DNA of 64,000 nucleotides. Origin: Verrucomicrobiota bacterium JB022 (GTDB taxonomy: Bacteria > Verrucomicrobiota > Verrucomicrobiia > Opitutales > Oceanipulchritudinaceae). A model generated the notes under the pieces. That model ran no database searches. It was given only the letters and a program-made list of their open reading frames with translations, and was not told the origin of the DNA. Below are positions 1-8,734 of the stretch, piece after piece. Each line of letters begins with the position of its first letter. The first letter of the stretch is position 1. The stretch is taken from assembly GCA_030673845.1 (NCBI GenBank), contig JAUTCQ010000003.1, positions 237,745 through 301,744 on the forward strand. The letters run 5' to 3'. The position numbers were made by a program, and so were the translations under genes.

Positions 1-2
1 CG

Positions 3-989
3 ATCAGCTTCTACGGCGCCGCCGTCGTCCGCCAGTTCGAGCAAATGGGCGTCTTCAGCGCCAACTCCGCCGTCGCCATCTCCACCGCGCGCGACAAGCT
101 GCGCTCGCTGCAAGTCCTCAGCCGCCACGACATCGGCATCGCCCACAGCGCCTTCGTGCGCCAGAAGAGCGACGTGCTACCCGCGATCCAACGCCTCGGC
201 GGGGCCCCCGTGATCGTGAAGCTGCTGGAAGGCACGCAAGGCATCGGCGTGATCCTGGCCGAGACCGAAAAGGTAGCCGAGGCGATCATCGAGACGCTCC
301 AGGCCAAGGAGCTGAACGTGCTGATCCAGAAGTTCGTCAGCGAGAGCAAGGGCCGCGACATCCGCGCCTTTGTGGTGGGCGACCGCGTGGTGGCCGCCAT
401 GCGTCGGCGCGCCGTGGGCGGCGAATTCCGCAGCAATGTGCACCGCGGCGGCATCACCGAGCGCGTGCAGCTGACCGAGGAATACGAGCGGACGGCCGTC
501 CGCGCCGCTCAGATCATGGGCCTGCGTGTGGCGGGCGTCGACATGCTGGAGGGCAACGAAGGCCCCGTCATCATGGAGGTGAATTCGTCGCCCGGCCTCG
601 AAGGCATCGAGAAATGCACCGGCATCGACATCGCGGGCGAAATTATCGATTACACCGCCGAGCACGCCCGTTTTGACGACCTCGACGTGCGCCAGCGCCT
701 CTCCTTTGCCCGGGGCTACCTCGTGGCGGAGTTTACCGTCACCGAAAACTGGCACCTAGTCGGCAAGACGCTGGCCGAATCGGGCCTGCGCGAGCGCGAC
801 ATCGTGGTGATGAGCATCAATCGCGGTGGCCAGCACTACCCCGTGCCCCGAGGCAGCGACCTGCTGCACCCGGGCGACGTGCTGCTCTGCTACGGGCCCA
901 AGCTCGCCCTGCGCGAATACTTGCCCACGCTCGAGCGCAAACGCAGCAAGCGGAGCAACGGCGAACCCTCGGCCAAGAAAGAGTCCTAA
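3..989 (+). CDS. rimK: RimK-type ATP-grasp glutamate ligase with C-terminal RCK_C (TrkA-C) domain, 5' truncated by window
   Basis: The reading frame is open from base 3, and the first residues (ISFYGAAVVRQFEQ) already match the middle of RimK, so the start lies upstream of the window. RimK adds glutamate to the C-terminus of ribosomal protein S6 in an ATP-dependent reaction. ATP-grasp features are visible: the lysine of VIVKLLEGTQGIGV, the RDIRAFVVGDRVVAAMRR strand, and the metal-binding end MEVNSSPGLEGIE. After about residue 235 of the visible part the protein does not stop as E. coli RimK does. It continues with about 85 residues that look like a TrkA-C/RCK_C ligand-binding domain (LVGKTLAESGLRERDIVVMSI, then HPGDVLLCYG). 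The tail ends in a Lys/Arg-rich stretch. The RimK call is firm; the effect of the fusion is unknown. Confidence 0.9.
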   Translation: MSFYGAAVVRQFEQMGVFSANSAVAISTARDKLRSLQVLSRHDIGIAHSAFVRQKSDVLPAIQRLGGAPVIVKLLEGTQGIGVILAETEKVAEAIIETLQAKELNVLIQKFVSESKGRDIRAFVVGDRVVAAMRRRAVGGEFRSNVHRGGITERVQLTEEYERTAVRAAQIMGLRVAGVDMLEGNEGPVIMEVNSSPGLEGIEKCTGIDIAGEIIDYTAEHARFDDLDVRQRLSFARGYLVAEFTVTENWHLVGKTLAESGLRERDIVVMSINRGGQHYPVPRGSDLLHPGDVLLCYGPKLALREYLPTLERKRSKRSNGEPSAKKES

Positions 990-1070
990 CCGCTTTTAGT
1001 AGGGATTGACAGCCGGGTGGCTCAGCAATAGCTGTCGGAAGACGTCTACTCGTTTCCAGAAAGGCCGCTT

Positions 1071-1499
1071 ATGCTCCCTCGCCACATCGCAACCAATCGC
1101 GTCCAGGACGCCCTCCGCATTTTGCTCGGGGCGACCATGGTCTTCGCTGCCATCAGCCACGCCACCTTCGCTCGCGAAGGCTTTCAGGCCCAGGTGCCCG
1201 ACTGGGTGCCTTTGGGCAAAGACCTCGTCGTGCTGCTCTCGGGCGTGGTCGAACTGGCCCTTGGGCTGGGCATGATCTTCGGCACGCACTGGAAGGTCTG
1301 GATCGGGCTGGCCCTCGGCGTTTTCTTCATCCTGATCTTCCCCGGCAACGTCAACCAGTACGTCCACCAGATCGACGCTCTCACGCTCGATACCGACCGC
1401 AAGCGCTTCATCCGCCTCTTCTTCCAGCCCGTGCTCGTCCTCTGGGCCCTCTGGTCGACGGGCGCCCTCAAGGCCCTGCTCCAGCGAAGGAAAGGGTAG
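1071..1499 (+). CDS. DoxX-like membrane protein
   Basis: A 142-residue protein with four hydrophobic segments, at about residues 15-32, 50-68, 73-92 and 115-134. The FPGNVNQY motif after the third segment is typical of small DoxX-like inner-membrane proteins. It starts at ATG 1071, with a GA-rich ribosome-binding stretch (AGAAAGG) about 8 bases upstream. Its substrate is unknown; members of this superfamily are variously linked to quinone or redox processes. It stands 80 bases after rimK on the same strand and ends just before the hairpin-rich non-coding element. Confidence 0.75.
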   Translation: MLPRHIATNRVQDALRILLGATMVFAAISHATFAREGFQAQVPDWVPLGKDLVVLLSGVVELALGLGMIFGTHWKVWIGLALGVFFILIFPGNVNQYVHQIDALTLDTDRKRFIRLFFQPVLVLWALWSTGALKALLQRRKG

Positions 1500-1517
1500 G
1501 GGGGCGCTTCAAGGACA

Positions 1518-1811
1518 AGTGGCCGCGCTGGCTTTGGGGTCCTTTGGTCTTAGTGGCACCCAAAGGGTGCATTTCGCGGGGGGACGGTAACCGGAAGTCG
1601 CCTGCGACATCACGGCTAATCGCTTGCATCCTTCGGATGCAAGGCAGCCCAAGGGCGTAACGCCATTGTTACCCCCGTGTTAAAACTGAAAGAGGAAGTT
1701 CAAGCATCCGCAGGATGCCAGCGACATAGCCGGATGTCGGAGCGCTAGCGACGACTTCCGGTAAGGTACCTAAAACAGATGCACCCCGCACGGGGTGCCA
1801 GTGGCCGCGCT
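1518..1811. repeat. Hairpin-dense non-coding element bounded by a 12-bp direct repeat
   Basis: This non-coding stretch is packed with short perfect stem-loops: 1556-1570 (gcaccc/gggtgc), 1597-1608 (gtcgc/gcgac), 1624-1642 (8-bp stem, 3-nt loop), 1654-1664, 1704-1718 (gcatcc/ggatgc), 1722-1739 (cgacat/atgtcg), the 8-bp palindrome 1743-1750, and 1781-1798 (7-bp stem). An outer 11-bp inverted repeat, accggaagtcg at 1590-1600 against 1752-1762, encloses the middle stems. The sequence agtggccgcgct occurs at both edges (1518-1529 and 1800-1811). No ORF was credible. It looks like a compact repetitive or mobile palindromic element, but no second copy is visible in this window. Confidence 0.55.
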
Positions 1812-1867
1812 AAAAGATGGCTTCTCGCGTCCCTTTGGCGTCTCCTTTTCTTCTCCCTGCCCCCTTC

Positions 1868-4813
1868 CTACTCCTTCGTCACCGTCAGCTTTGGAGCGTG
1901 CAGGCCGGAGCGGAAATCGAGGGTGAAGCGGTAGCGGCCGGGCTCGGAGAGACGCAGGGTAAGGTTGCTGGCGTTGCCGGTGCCGGAAAGGCGGAAGGGT
2001 GTGCCCAGCTCCAGCGCGCCTGCGCCGCCGAAGTTGGCGTCGGTCCAGTCTGCATCGGCCAGCTTGAACTCGTGATCGCCTGCCGGCAGGTCGAGCGATA
2101 GGCCATAGACGCGGCGGCCTTCGTAGCGGAGCCGTTCGCGGTCGCCGAGGCCGGCGTTGCCCCAGTCGTTCATCGAGCCGCGCACAAAAATATCCACCGC
2201 GTAGATCGGCAGGTCTTCGCCCGGCGCGCCGAGGGACTTGGGCACTTGCCGGGCCGTCAACACCACCAGGCTCAGCGGCGGCACGCGGACCTGGCCTTCT
2301 CCCATCACCTGATCGGCGGGCAAATCGGTGCCCTCCAGCGCGGCGTGGGAAATTGGGTGCAGCCCCTGCTCGACTTCGTTCAGGGCGGCGTGGCGGAAGG
2401 TGATCTCGCGGTCGTCGCCGTTGAGCAGCAGGAGAATCCAGGCGCGGTCTGGGTCGAGCCGCTCTTCGCCGAGGTCGGCCAGGCTGAGGGCGATCAGGCC
2501 GGGATTCTCGGCGCTGCCGGGGTTGAGAAACGTGAGGCAACGCTGCACATCCTCTGCGGTGCGCAGGCGGAAGAGCGGGCTGCTTTTGCGCAGGGCCAGC
2601 AACTGGCGGAAGTAGTCGCGCTGGGCTGCGATCTGCTCCGGGCTGGGGCGCAGGGCCTCATTGGGCATGGTCGCCTGCCAGTGCGGCCAGTTGGCGCGGT
2701 TGTCGTGGTCATTGCCCGGCGGCAGGCCCACGGCCCAGTTGTTGTGCGAGGCGTCCCAGAAGACGCGGTTGAACCAGTCGCCGCTGTTGTAGCTGTTGCG
2801 GTCGCCGCTTTTGGAGCGCAGCAACTCGACCCCGGCGTGGAAAAACGGCACGCCTTGCCCCACCGCGAGGCAGGCCAGCCCCAACCGTGCGCGGCGGATG
2901 ATGCGCGCGAGCTCCTCCGGGCGGCTGTCGTGGCGGCCATGGCGCAGCATCAGCTCGTCAAAGAGCGTGTAGTTATCGTGCGCGGTGAGGTAGTTGACGT
3001 TTTCCTGCGGCTGCTGGGTGTAGGTGCCGCCCGCGTCGACGCCCGGCAGCGAGACGTTGACGAGGTTGCCCGCGAGGCCGTTGCGCACCCAGTTGATGCG
3101 GCGGAATTCACCGTCGATAAAGCCGCGCTGCTTCTTGTGGCCCAACCCGTCGCGGATGCGGTCGTTAAAGCTGCCGATGCCGGTGCCGCCCAGATTATCC
3201 TGAAAGGCCGCCTCGCCGCGCCGGAAATCGAGCAGCGAGCCAAAGGCCCAGCCTTCGCCGTAGAGGTGGATGCGCGGGCCGTCGACGCCGTGCTCCTCCA
3301 GCGACAGCTCGTCGAGCGCCTTGCGCACGGCCTTGAGGTTCGCGACCGTGTGGTCGCCCATGATGTCGAAGCGGAAGCCGTCGATCTTGTAGACGCGAGC
3401 CCAGTGCACGATCGCGTCGACCATCAGCTTTTCGACCATGCGGTGCTCGGTCGCCAGCTCGGGGCAGCAAACGTGATCGTAGGCGTGGCCTTGGCGGGTG
3501 CGACGGTAGTAGTAGCCGGGCACCAGCTTGTCGAAGACGGACTTGTCGCCGTGGCCGTTCTGGAAGGTGTGGTTGAAGACGACGTCTTGCACCACGCGCA
3601 GGCCGATGCCGTGGAGCGCCTGAACGGCTTCCCGCAGCTCCCGGACGCGCGGCGCGCCGTGGGGGTCGGTCGCGTAACTGCCTTCGGGCACAAAGTAGTG
3701 CACCGGGTCGTAGCCCCAGTTGAAGCCATCTTCGTCGCGGTGGCGCTCGACGATGGCCTGCGGCTCTTCGGATGCCGGGCCATGGCCATCCGGCTTAGGC
3801 CAGAACTCGCGCAAGTGCGGCCCGGCCTCTGGCGTCGAGCCAAAGTCGTAGATCGGCAAGAGGTGCACATGGGTGAGCCCGGCCTCGGCGTGGGCCTTGA
3901 GGTGCTGCATGCCCGTGCTCTCGGTGCAGGTAAACGCCGCAAAGGAACCCCGCAGGTGGGCGGGCACGCTCTCGTCGTTGATCGAAAAGTCGCGCACGTG
4001 CAGCTCGTAGATCACCCAGTCGACCATCGGCAGGCCGGGCTTGGCGAGGCGATTCCAGCCCTTGGGCTGCAGCTCCGCATCGTCGAGGTGCACGATCTGG
4101 CCGAAACGGCTGTCAGTTGCGAGGCTCGGCGCGTAGGGGTCGATCACCTCGTGGGTGCAGACGCGGCCCGCCATCGGGTCGTAGACAGTGGCTTGAAAAC
4201 GGTAAAAGCAGCCCTTCCAGTCGCGGCGGCCTCGGATCTCCCATACACCGCGCTCGCCCTCTCCGCTCAGGCGTTCGAGCGGCACGAGTTGAAAGCTGCC
4301 GTGGTCTTCGGCCCGGGCAGAGACCCGCACCTTGACCTCGTGGGCAGTTGGCGCCCAGACGCGGAGGGTCGGCACGCCGCTCTTCCAGATCACGCCCAGC
4401 GGCCCGTCGTAGGTGTATAAAGAGTCGAGCAGGCCGGCGTTCTGGATGCCCGTCGCGTCGACCACTTTGCCATTGCCGTCGAGCGCCACGATCACCAGGT
4501 GCCCGGCGGCCAAGGCTTCGAGGTCACTGGCCTGGCAGGTATCGAGCAACACTTGCTGGCCCGTCCATGGGTAATCGCGGTGGAGCTGGCCGAGGCGGGT
4601 CTGGTCGGTGATCACCTCCAGCGGGAAGTCGCGTCCGCCATCCGCCGTCAGGACCGCGCTCTCATGCCTCAGAATTTCCCCAGTGGGGTGGGCGTAGAGC
4701 TTGAAGTGGAGGCCATCGGCAGACTTCAGCGGCCAACTGATGGCGTCGCGCTGTAGCCAGCGGGCGGCAGCTCCGGTGATGGGTTGCGGCTCTGTGGAGG
4801 CGGAGTCGGGCAC
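1868..4813 (-). CDS. pulA: Pullulanase-type alpha-1,6-glucosidase (GH13)
   Basis: A 981-residue glycogen or starch debranching enzyme. The N-terminal third contains pullulanase-type N-domains and a CBM48-like module (PTLRVWAPTAHEVKV). The GH13 barrel follows: VDWVIYELHVRDFS, VVQDVVFNHT, the nucleophile in DGFRFDIMGD, the acid/base glutamate in LYGEGWAFG, and LTAHDNYTLFDE. YNSGDWFNRVFWD is characteristic of the PulA subfamily. The last ~100 residues (VDIFVRGSMNDWGNAG) form a second glycogen-binding-like beta-sandwich. No signal peptide is seen, which suggests a cytoplasmic enzyme acting on glycogen or imported maltodextrins. It is transcribed divergently from the SDR gene. The start at 4813 is the most upstream plausible ATG. 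Confidence 0.93.
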   Translation of the reverse strand: MPDSASTEPQPITGAAARWLQRDAISWPLKSADGLHFKLYAHPTGEILRHESAVLTADGGRDFPLEVITDQTRLGQLHRDYPWTGQQVLLDTCQASDLEALAAGHLVIVALDGNGKVVDATGIQNAGLLDSLYTYDGPLGVIWKSGVPTLRVWAPTAHEVKVRVSARAEDHGSFQLVPLERLSGEGERGVWEIRGRRDWKGCFYRFQATVYDPMAGRVCTHEVIDPYAPSLATDSRFGQIVHLDDAELQPKGWNRLAKPGLPMVDWVIYELHVRDFSINDESVPAHLRGSFAAFTCTESTGMQHLKAHAEAGLTHVHLLPIYDFGSTPEAGPHLREFWPKPDGHGPASEEPQAIVERHRDEDGFNWGYDPVHYFVPEGSYATDPHGAPRVRELREAVQALHGIGLRVVQDVVFNHTFQNGHGDKSVFDKLVPGYYYRRTRQGHAYDHVCCPELATEHRMVEKLMVDAIVHWARVYKIDGFRFDIMGDHTVANLKAVRKALDELSLEEHGVDGPRIHLYGEGWAFGSLLDFRRGEAAFQDNLGGTGIGSFNDRIRDGLGHKKQRGFIDGEFRRINWVRNGLAGNLVNVSLPGVDAGGTYTQQPQENVNYLTAHDNYTLFDELMLRHGRHDSRPEELARIIRRARLGLACLAVGQGVPFFHAGVELLRSKSGDRNSYNSGDWFNRVFWDASHNNWAVGLPPGNDHDNRANWPHWQATMPNEALRPSPEQIAAQRDYFRQLLALRKSSPLFRLRTAEDVQRCLTFLNPGSAENPGLIALSLADLGEERLDPDRAWILLLLNGDDREITFRHAALNEVEQGLHPISHAALEGTDLPADQVMGEGQVRVPPLSLVVLTARQVPKSLGAPGEDLPIYAVDIFVRGSMNDWGNAGLGDRERLRYEGRRVYGLSLDLPAGDHEFKLADADWTDANFGGAGALELGTPFRLSGTGNASNLTLRLSEPGRYRFTLDFRSGLHAPKLTVTKE

Positions 4814-4933
4814 AACCGAGTAGTATGGGGGGATTAGCGTAATGTCTAGGAGCTATGAGCCTTTTACGCCCACTTTTGTCCTGCAGAACAAGGCTCGTGC
4901 TTGCAACCAGACAGAGTTGACTATGTTAGGGGC

Positions 4934-5731
4934 ATGGATTTGCAATTCTCTGGGAAGACAGCCCTTGTGACGGGCTCGACTGCTGGAATCGGCTTTGCCA
5001 TCGCCAGGACCTTGGCCGCCGAAGGAGCCGCCGTGATCGTGAACGGCCGCCACGACGACCGGGTGGGCGAGGCGGTGGCGGAGATCCGCCGCGCCTATCC
5101 AAACGCGCCAGTAACGGGGCTCGCGGCCGACCTCTCCACCGCGCAAGGGGTCGAAGAGCTGACCAATTCACACCCGGATGTGGACATTTTGATCAACAAC
5201 GTCGGCGTCTTCGAGATCAAGGACTTCAGCGAGATCCCCGACTCCGATTGGCAGACGTTTTTCGACGTCAATGTAATGAGCGGCGTGCGCCTTTCGCGCC
5301 ATTACCTGCCGGGTATGAAGGCGCGCAACTGGGGCCGCATCATCTTTATTTCCAGCGAGTCGGCCCTCAACATCCCGGAGGAGATGGTCCACTACGGCAT
5401 GACGAAGACGGCGCAGCTCGCCCTTTCGCGCGGAATTGCCGAGCAGACCAAGGGCACGGGCGTGACGGTCAACAGCGTGCTGCCCGGGCCCACCAAGTCC
5501 GAAGCCGTGGGCGCGTGGCTGGAGGAGATGGTGAAAAAGGGCGAAGCGAAAGACGTGGAGGAAGCGGGCCGCAAGTTCGTGAAGGCCCACCGCTCGGCCT
5601 CGCTCATCCAGCGCGCGGCCGACGTGCAGGAGGTGGCCAACGTGGTCGCCTTCGTCGCCAGCCCCAAAGCCTCTGTGATCAACGGCACCTCGATCCGCGC
5701 CGATGGCGGTGTGGTGAAGCATATCCTGTAG
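4934..5731 (+). CDS. Short-chain dehydrogenase/reductase (SDR)
   Basis: A classical SDR of 265 residues. The Rossmann glycine motif GSTAGIG lies near the N-terminus and NNVG at the usual place. The Ser-Tyr-Lys triad can be read in ISSESALNIPEEMVHYGMTKTA, and PGPTKSEAV follows as the substrate loop. The start was set at ATG 4934, where the SDR fold begins (MDLQFSGKTALVTG) with an AGGGG just upstream; a longer TTG start at 4901 adds nothing recognisable. The substrate cannot be told from sequence; relatives are often called 3-oxoacyl-ACP reductase-like. It is divergent from pulA, with a ~120-bp shared promoter region. Confidence 0.88.
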   Translation: MDLQFSGKTALVTGSTAGIGFAIARTLAAEGAAVIVNGRHDDRVGEAVAEIRRAYPNAPVTGLAADLSTAQGVEELTNSHPDVDILINNVGVFEIKDFSEIPDSDWQTFFDVNVMSGVRLSRHYLPGMKARNWGRIIFISSESALNIPEEMVHYGMTKTAQLALSRGIAEQTKGTGVTVNSVLPGPTKSEAVGAWLEEMVKKGEAKDVEEAGRKFVKAHRSASLIQRAADVQEVANVVAFVASPKASVINGTSIRADGGVVKHIL

Positions 5732-5794
5732 GGGGCGCGCTACAAACTGCGCTTCCGGCTTGGCAGAAAGGCGGGGGGCGGCATATTCGGGGCC

Positions 5795-6322
5795 ATGGGT
5801 AATCGCGCGGTTGTCGTGGGTAACATCGTCCTGAGTGTGCTGATCGTCGCCTTCCTGTTTTGGCTGATCTACGCCTTCGAGCTGAAGGAGGCCACCTTTA
5901 CGCTCCCCTGGCTGCCGAGCTTCAACGCCGCCTGCAATGCGCTCTCGACGCTGCTGGTCGCGGCGGGCATCCAGCGGATCTACGCGCACGACAAGCGGGG
6001 CCACGGCTACCTGATGGCAGGCGCCACCGCCGTCAGCGGGGCGTTTCTCGTCGGCTACCTGCTGCACCACACGCTGCACGGCGATACCCGCTACCTGGGC
6101 ACGGGGCTGCTGCGGCCTCTCTATTTCGTGATCCTGATCACGCATATCATTATGGCGACGCTCACCCTGCCGCTGGTCACGACCACGCTCAGCTTTGCCG
6201 CCCTGCGCCGCTTCGACGCGCACCGCCGCATTGCCCGCTGGACTTACCCGTGCTGGCTCTACGTCTCGATCACGGGCGTCGTGGTCTACGTGTTCCTGCG
6301 CTGGCTCAATCCGGCGGCGTAA
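5795..6322 (+). CDS. DUF420 family membrane protein
   Basis: 175 residues with five hydrophobic helices and paired histidines facing the membrane (GYLLHHTLHGDTRY, ITHIIMATLTLPLV). This is the pattern of DUF420/YozB-like proteins, often found near cytochrome oxidase assembly genes and possibly heme-binding. No oxidase gene is nearby here. The 3' end overlaps the convergent gene at 6306 by 17 bases. The family call is fairly firm; the function is inference. Confidence 0.8.
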   Translation: MGNRAVVVGNIVLSVLIVAFLFWLIYAFELKEATFTLPWLPSFNAACNALSTLLVAAGIQRIYAHDKRGHGYLMAGATAVSGAFLVGYLLHHTLHGDTRYLGTGLLRPLYFVILITHIIMATLTLPLVTTTLSFAALRRFDAHRRIARWTYPCWLYVSITGVVVYVFLRWLNPAA

Positions 6323-8696
6323 GCCAGCGAAGGCCGCGCTGCACCCACGTGCGCCCCTCGCCATCGGCACGCAACTCGGGTGTGCGCTGCAGGATCGCTT
6401 CGCCCCAGGCCCGCGCGGTGACTTCGCCCGAGCGCGGGTGCACCGCCTCGCCGTAGAAAACGATGCGAAACGTGTCGGACCTCACCGCCAGCCATGGGCC
6501 GAGGGCCAGCAGCAGGTCGGCCTGATCGATGACGCCCGGTAAGGCCAAGGCGGGCAGGCCGTCGAGCCGTTCCGCGTCTGGATAGAGCGGCTCCACGGTC
6601 GGGAAGGTGCCGTCGCGCGTGGTCAAGGCCGGGCCGACGGCTTCAAGTGCCTGCTGCAGCCATGCGCTGTCTGCCAGTTCGGCCACGCTGCGCCAAGGTT
6701 CGGAGCGCTGTCGGTTGCCCTCCGCCAGCCGGGCGGCCAGTTGATCGAGCTGTGCGGGGGAAAGTTCGCGACCACGGGCTTGACTGGCGGCGCGAGCCAG
6801 GCCCGCCTCGTCCACCGCCTCGCCGGCAGCAGGTGCGTAGAGCGGCAGGGTGCTTTGCGGCAGACGCTCAAATGCCAGCTCCAGCCAGGCCCGCCACGCG
6901 GCGTAATGGGGGCTGTTGAGGTTAAAGGTGCCTTCGCGCAGCACTTGCGCCGCTGCCGCCGGGTCGGTCGGCTCGGGTAAGACGGTGCCTTCGGGCCAAG
7001 GCACGAGGCTGGCTTGGTCGCCGGCAAAAAAGGCGGAGTCGAGCCACGCATTGGGCCCGCCCGGCCAGCCAAGCCCTTCCAGCCCGGGGGCGTTGCGCAG
7101 GGCCGACCACGAGTGGACGGGTGCGCGGGGCCAGTCTAGCCAGGTGGCGCGGGTGGCGGTGGGCTCGTGCGTGCGCCAGTTGGGGCTTTGGAAATAGCCG
7201 CCCGCCCAGTTCGAGGCGCTCAACGGACGGGTGGGATCGATCGGCCGCCCTTCGCCGCCCCCCTGATCGAGGCTAGCCACGCCCGTGACCAATGGCCGCT
7301 CGCTCCACTGCCAATGCGCGCCCCAGTAGCGGTTGGCCGGGCGGTAAGTGTCGCTGTTGACCACATACACCGCCGGGTTGCCGCCTTGGGCGACGGCCAG
7401 CGGCGGTTCGAAGACCCAACGCTGGGCGGCCAAGGGGATGCCCCCCTGGCTCGCGTAAGCGTTGTCGACCTCATAGCCGTTCTCGGCAAAGCCGTGGGCG
7501 AAGGGGATCAGGTGCAGGCTATAAAGCGCGTCGCTGAACTCGACTTCCAGCCGGTCGAACTGCACGTCGACGTAAAATTCGTTGCTCAGGCGGCGTGCGA
7601 GGCCTTCGGGCTGGCGGGCCAGATCGGGCTCCAGGCTGCGATACACTTCGCCCGGCTCCAGTCGCCAGCCCGCCACATCCAGCCAGCTCACGAGGTTGCG
7701 CTCCCGAGGCTCACCCTCGCGCAGCAGTTCGTCGAGCGGCAGCCATGGCGTCTGATCGCGCACGCTCCAGCCCGAGCCGTTGCGGCGGTAGCTTGTCACC
7801 CGCACGGCGGGCAGGTCTTTCCAGACGAGTCGTGCCGCCTGCTCGTAGCCCATAAAGGTGGAGGCAGGGAAGGCGAGCGGCCAGGGGTAGGGGTTCCACA
7901 GCTCGGCCTGCACGTGGTAGCGGAGGTTGAGCGAGTAGCGGTTCCTCACGTTGGGCGCGCCAAAAACGTATACTCCGGCCTCGACGGCCGCCTCGGTCAA
8001 CCGTGGTCGAGGGGCGGCCACGCCGTGGCTTGCCTTCAGCTCCCGTTGCTCGGCGTCCCAATACAGCGGCGCGTCGGTCATAAACGCGGCGGCCTGGGCT
8101 TCCGCAGCGCTCTGCAGGCTCCAGTTGACTCGCAAGCCGCTGCCATCGGGGGCTGACTGCACGCCACGACTCCAGGCCGTCGTGCCCCTTTGCTCCACCG
8201 CTGCTGCTCCCGGGGCATAAGTGCGATGCGCCCGCATCCCCTCGTCTGCCACCGCGTAGGCGTAGCGGCCTGCCAACTGGCCGTCCGGGGTCCGCAGCTC
8301 GACCAGGGGAGCGGCCAAGCCATGCGCCAGTGTAGCGAGCGCCGTATCTGGCGCGTCGACCCCCAGGAGGGCCAGCGGCTGATCCTCTTCGCCCCACACC
8401 ATGAGCGTCTCACGCCCCTCAGCGGAAACGGCAAGATGGGTAAAACGTGCGTCTGCCGCCATGAGGGCTTCGGCCTGCATCCGTGCCTGCGCCAAGCCCG
8501 TTAGCGCTTGCCGGCGAGCCAGCTCCTGTTGCCATTGCAGCGTATCGTCACTGCGTTGCAGAGACTGCCACCGCAACACCGCCACGACGAGCAGTGCCAC
8601 GGCGGCCAGCACCAGCAGAGCCCCCGCCAGCGCAAAACCGCGCCGCCGGGCGCGCAAGGCCGACGGGAAGCGCCGCATAACGGTGGAATTAAACAT
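6306..8696 (-). CDS. Large pseudopilin-like secreted/membrane protein (Verru_Chthon cassette-like)
   Basis: About 796 residues. The N-terminus is RRGFALAGALLVLAAVALLVVAVLRW in outline: a basic residue pair, G-F, then one long hydrophobic helix. This resembles a type IV prepilin or GspK-type leader with cleavage at G/F. The rest is a large extracytoplasmic domain rich in Trp and Pro. The segments GTFNLNS and FRIVFYGEA near the C-terminus resemble the big proteins of verrucomicrobial pilin-type cassettes. No other cassette gene adjoins it. The start is uncertain: ATG 8696 has AAGGAA directly before it, with TTG 8711 and ATG 8678 (closest to the leader) as alternatives. The role in pseudopilus assembly is inferred. 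Confidence 0.6.
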   Translation of the reverse strand: MFNSTVMRRFPSALRARRRGFALAGALLVLAAVALLVVAVLRWQSLQRSDDTLQWQQELARRQALTGLAQARMQAEALMAADARFTHLAVSAEGRETLMVWGEEDQPLALLGVDAPDTALATLAHGLAAPLVELRTPDGQLAGRYAYAVADEGMRAHRTYAPGAAAVEQRGTTAWSRGVQSAPDGSGLRVNWSLQSAAEAQAAAFMTDAPLYWDAEQRELKASHGVAAPRPRLTEAAVEAGVYVFGAPNVRNRYSLNLRYHVQAELWNPYPWPLAFPASTFMGYEQAARLVWKDLPAVRVTSYRRNGSGWSVRDQTPWLPLDELLREGEPRERNLVSWLDVAGWRLEPGEVYRSLEPDLARQPEGLARRLSNEFYVDVQFDRLEVEFSDALYSLHLIPFAHGFAENGYEVDNAYASQGGIPLAAQRWVFEPPLAVAQGGNPAVYVVNSDTYRPANRYWGAHWQWSERPLVTGVASLDQGGGEGRPIDPTRPLSASNWAGGYFQSPNWRTHEPTATRATWLDWPRAPVHSWSALRNAPGLEGLGWPGGPNAWLDSAFFAGDQASLVPWPEGTVLPEPTDPAAAAQVLREGTFNLNSPHYAAWRAWLELAFERLPQSTLPLYAPAAGEAVDEAGLARAASQARGRELSPAQLDQLAARLAEGNRQRSEPWRSVAELADSAWLQQALEAVGPALTTRDGTFPTVEPLYPDAERLDGLPALALPGVIDQADLLLALGPWLAVRSDTFRIVFYGEAVHPRSGEVTARAWGEAILQRTPELRADGEGRTWVQRGLRWLTPPD

Positions 8697-8734
8697 TTCC
8701 TTTACAAACAAGGGCTTGAATACAAGATGCAGGC

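Noticed and set aside
2246..4420. Very long open frame on the plus strand, antisense to pullulanase
   Set aside because: Amino-acid composition (Ala/Val/His/Gln-rich) is the antisense image of a high-GC gene; no domain is recognisable, while the minus strand carries full GH13 motifs.
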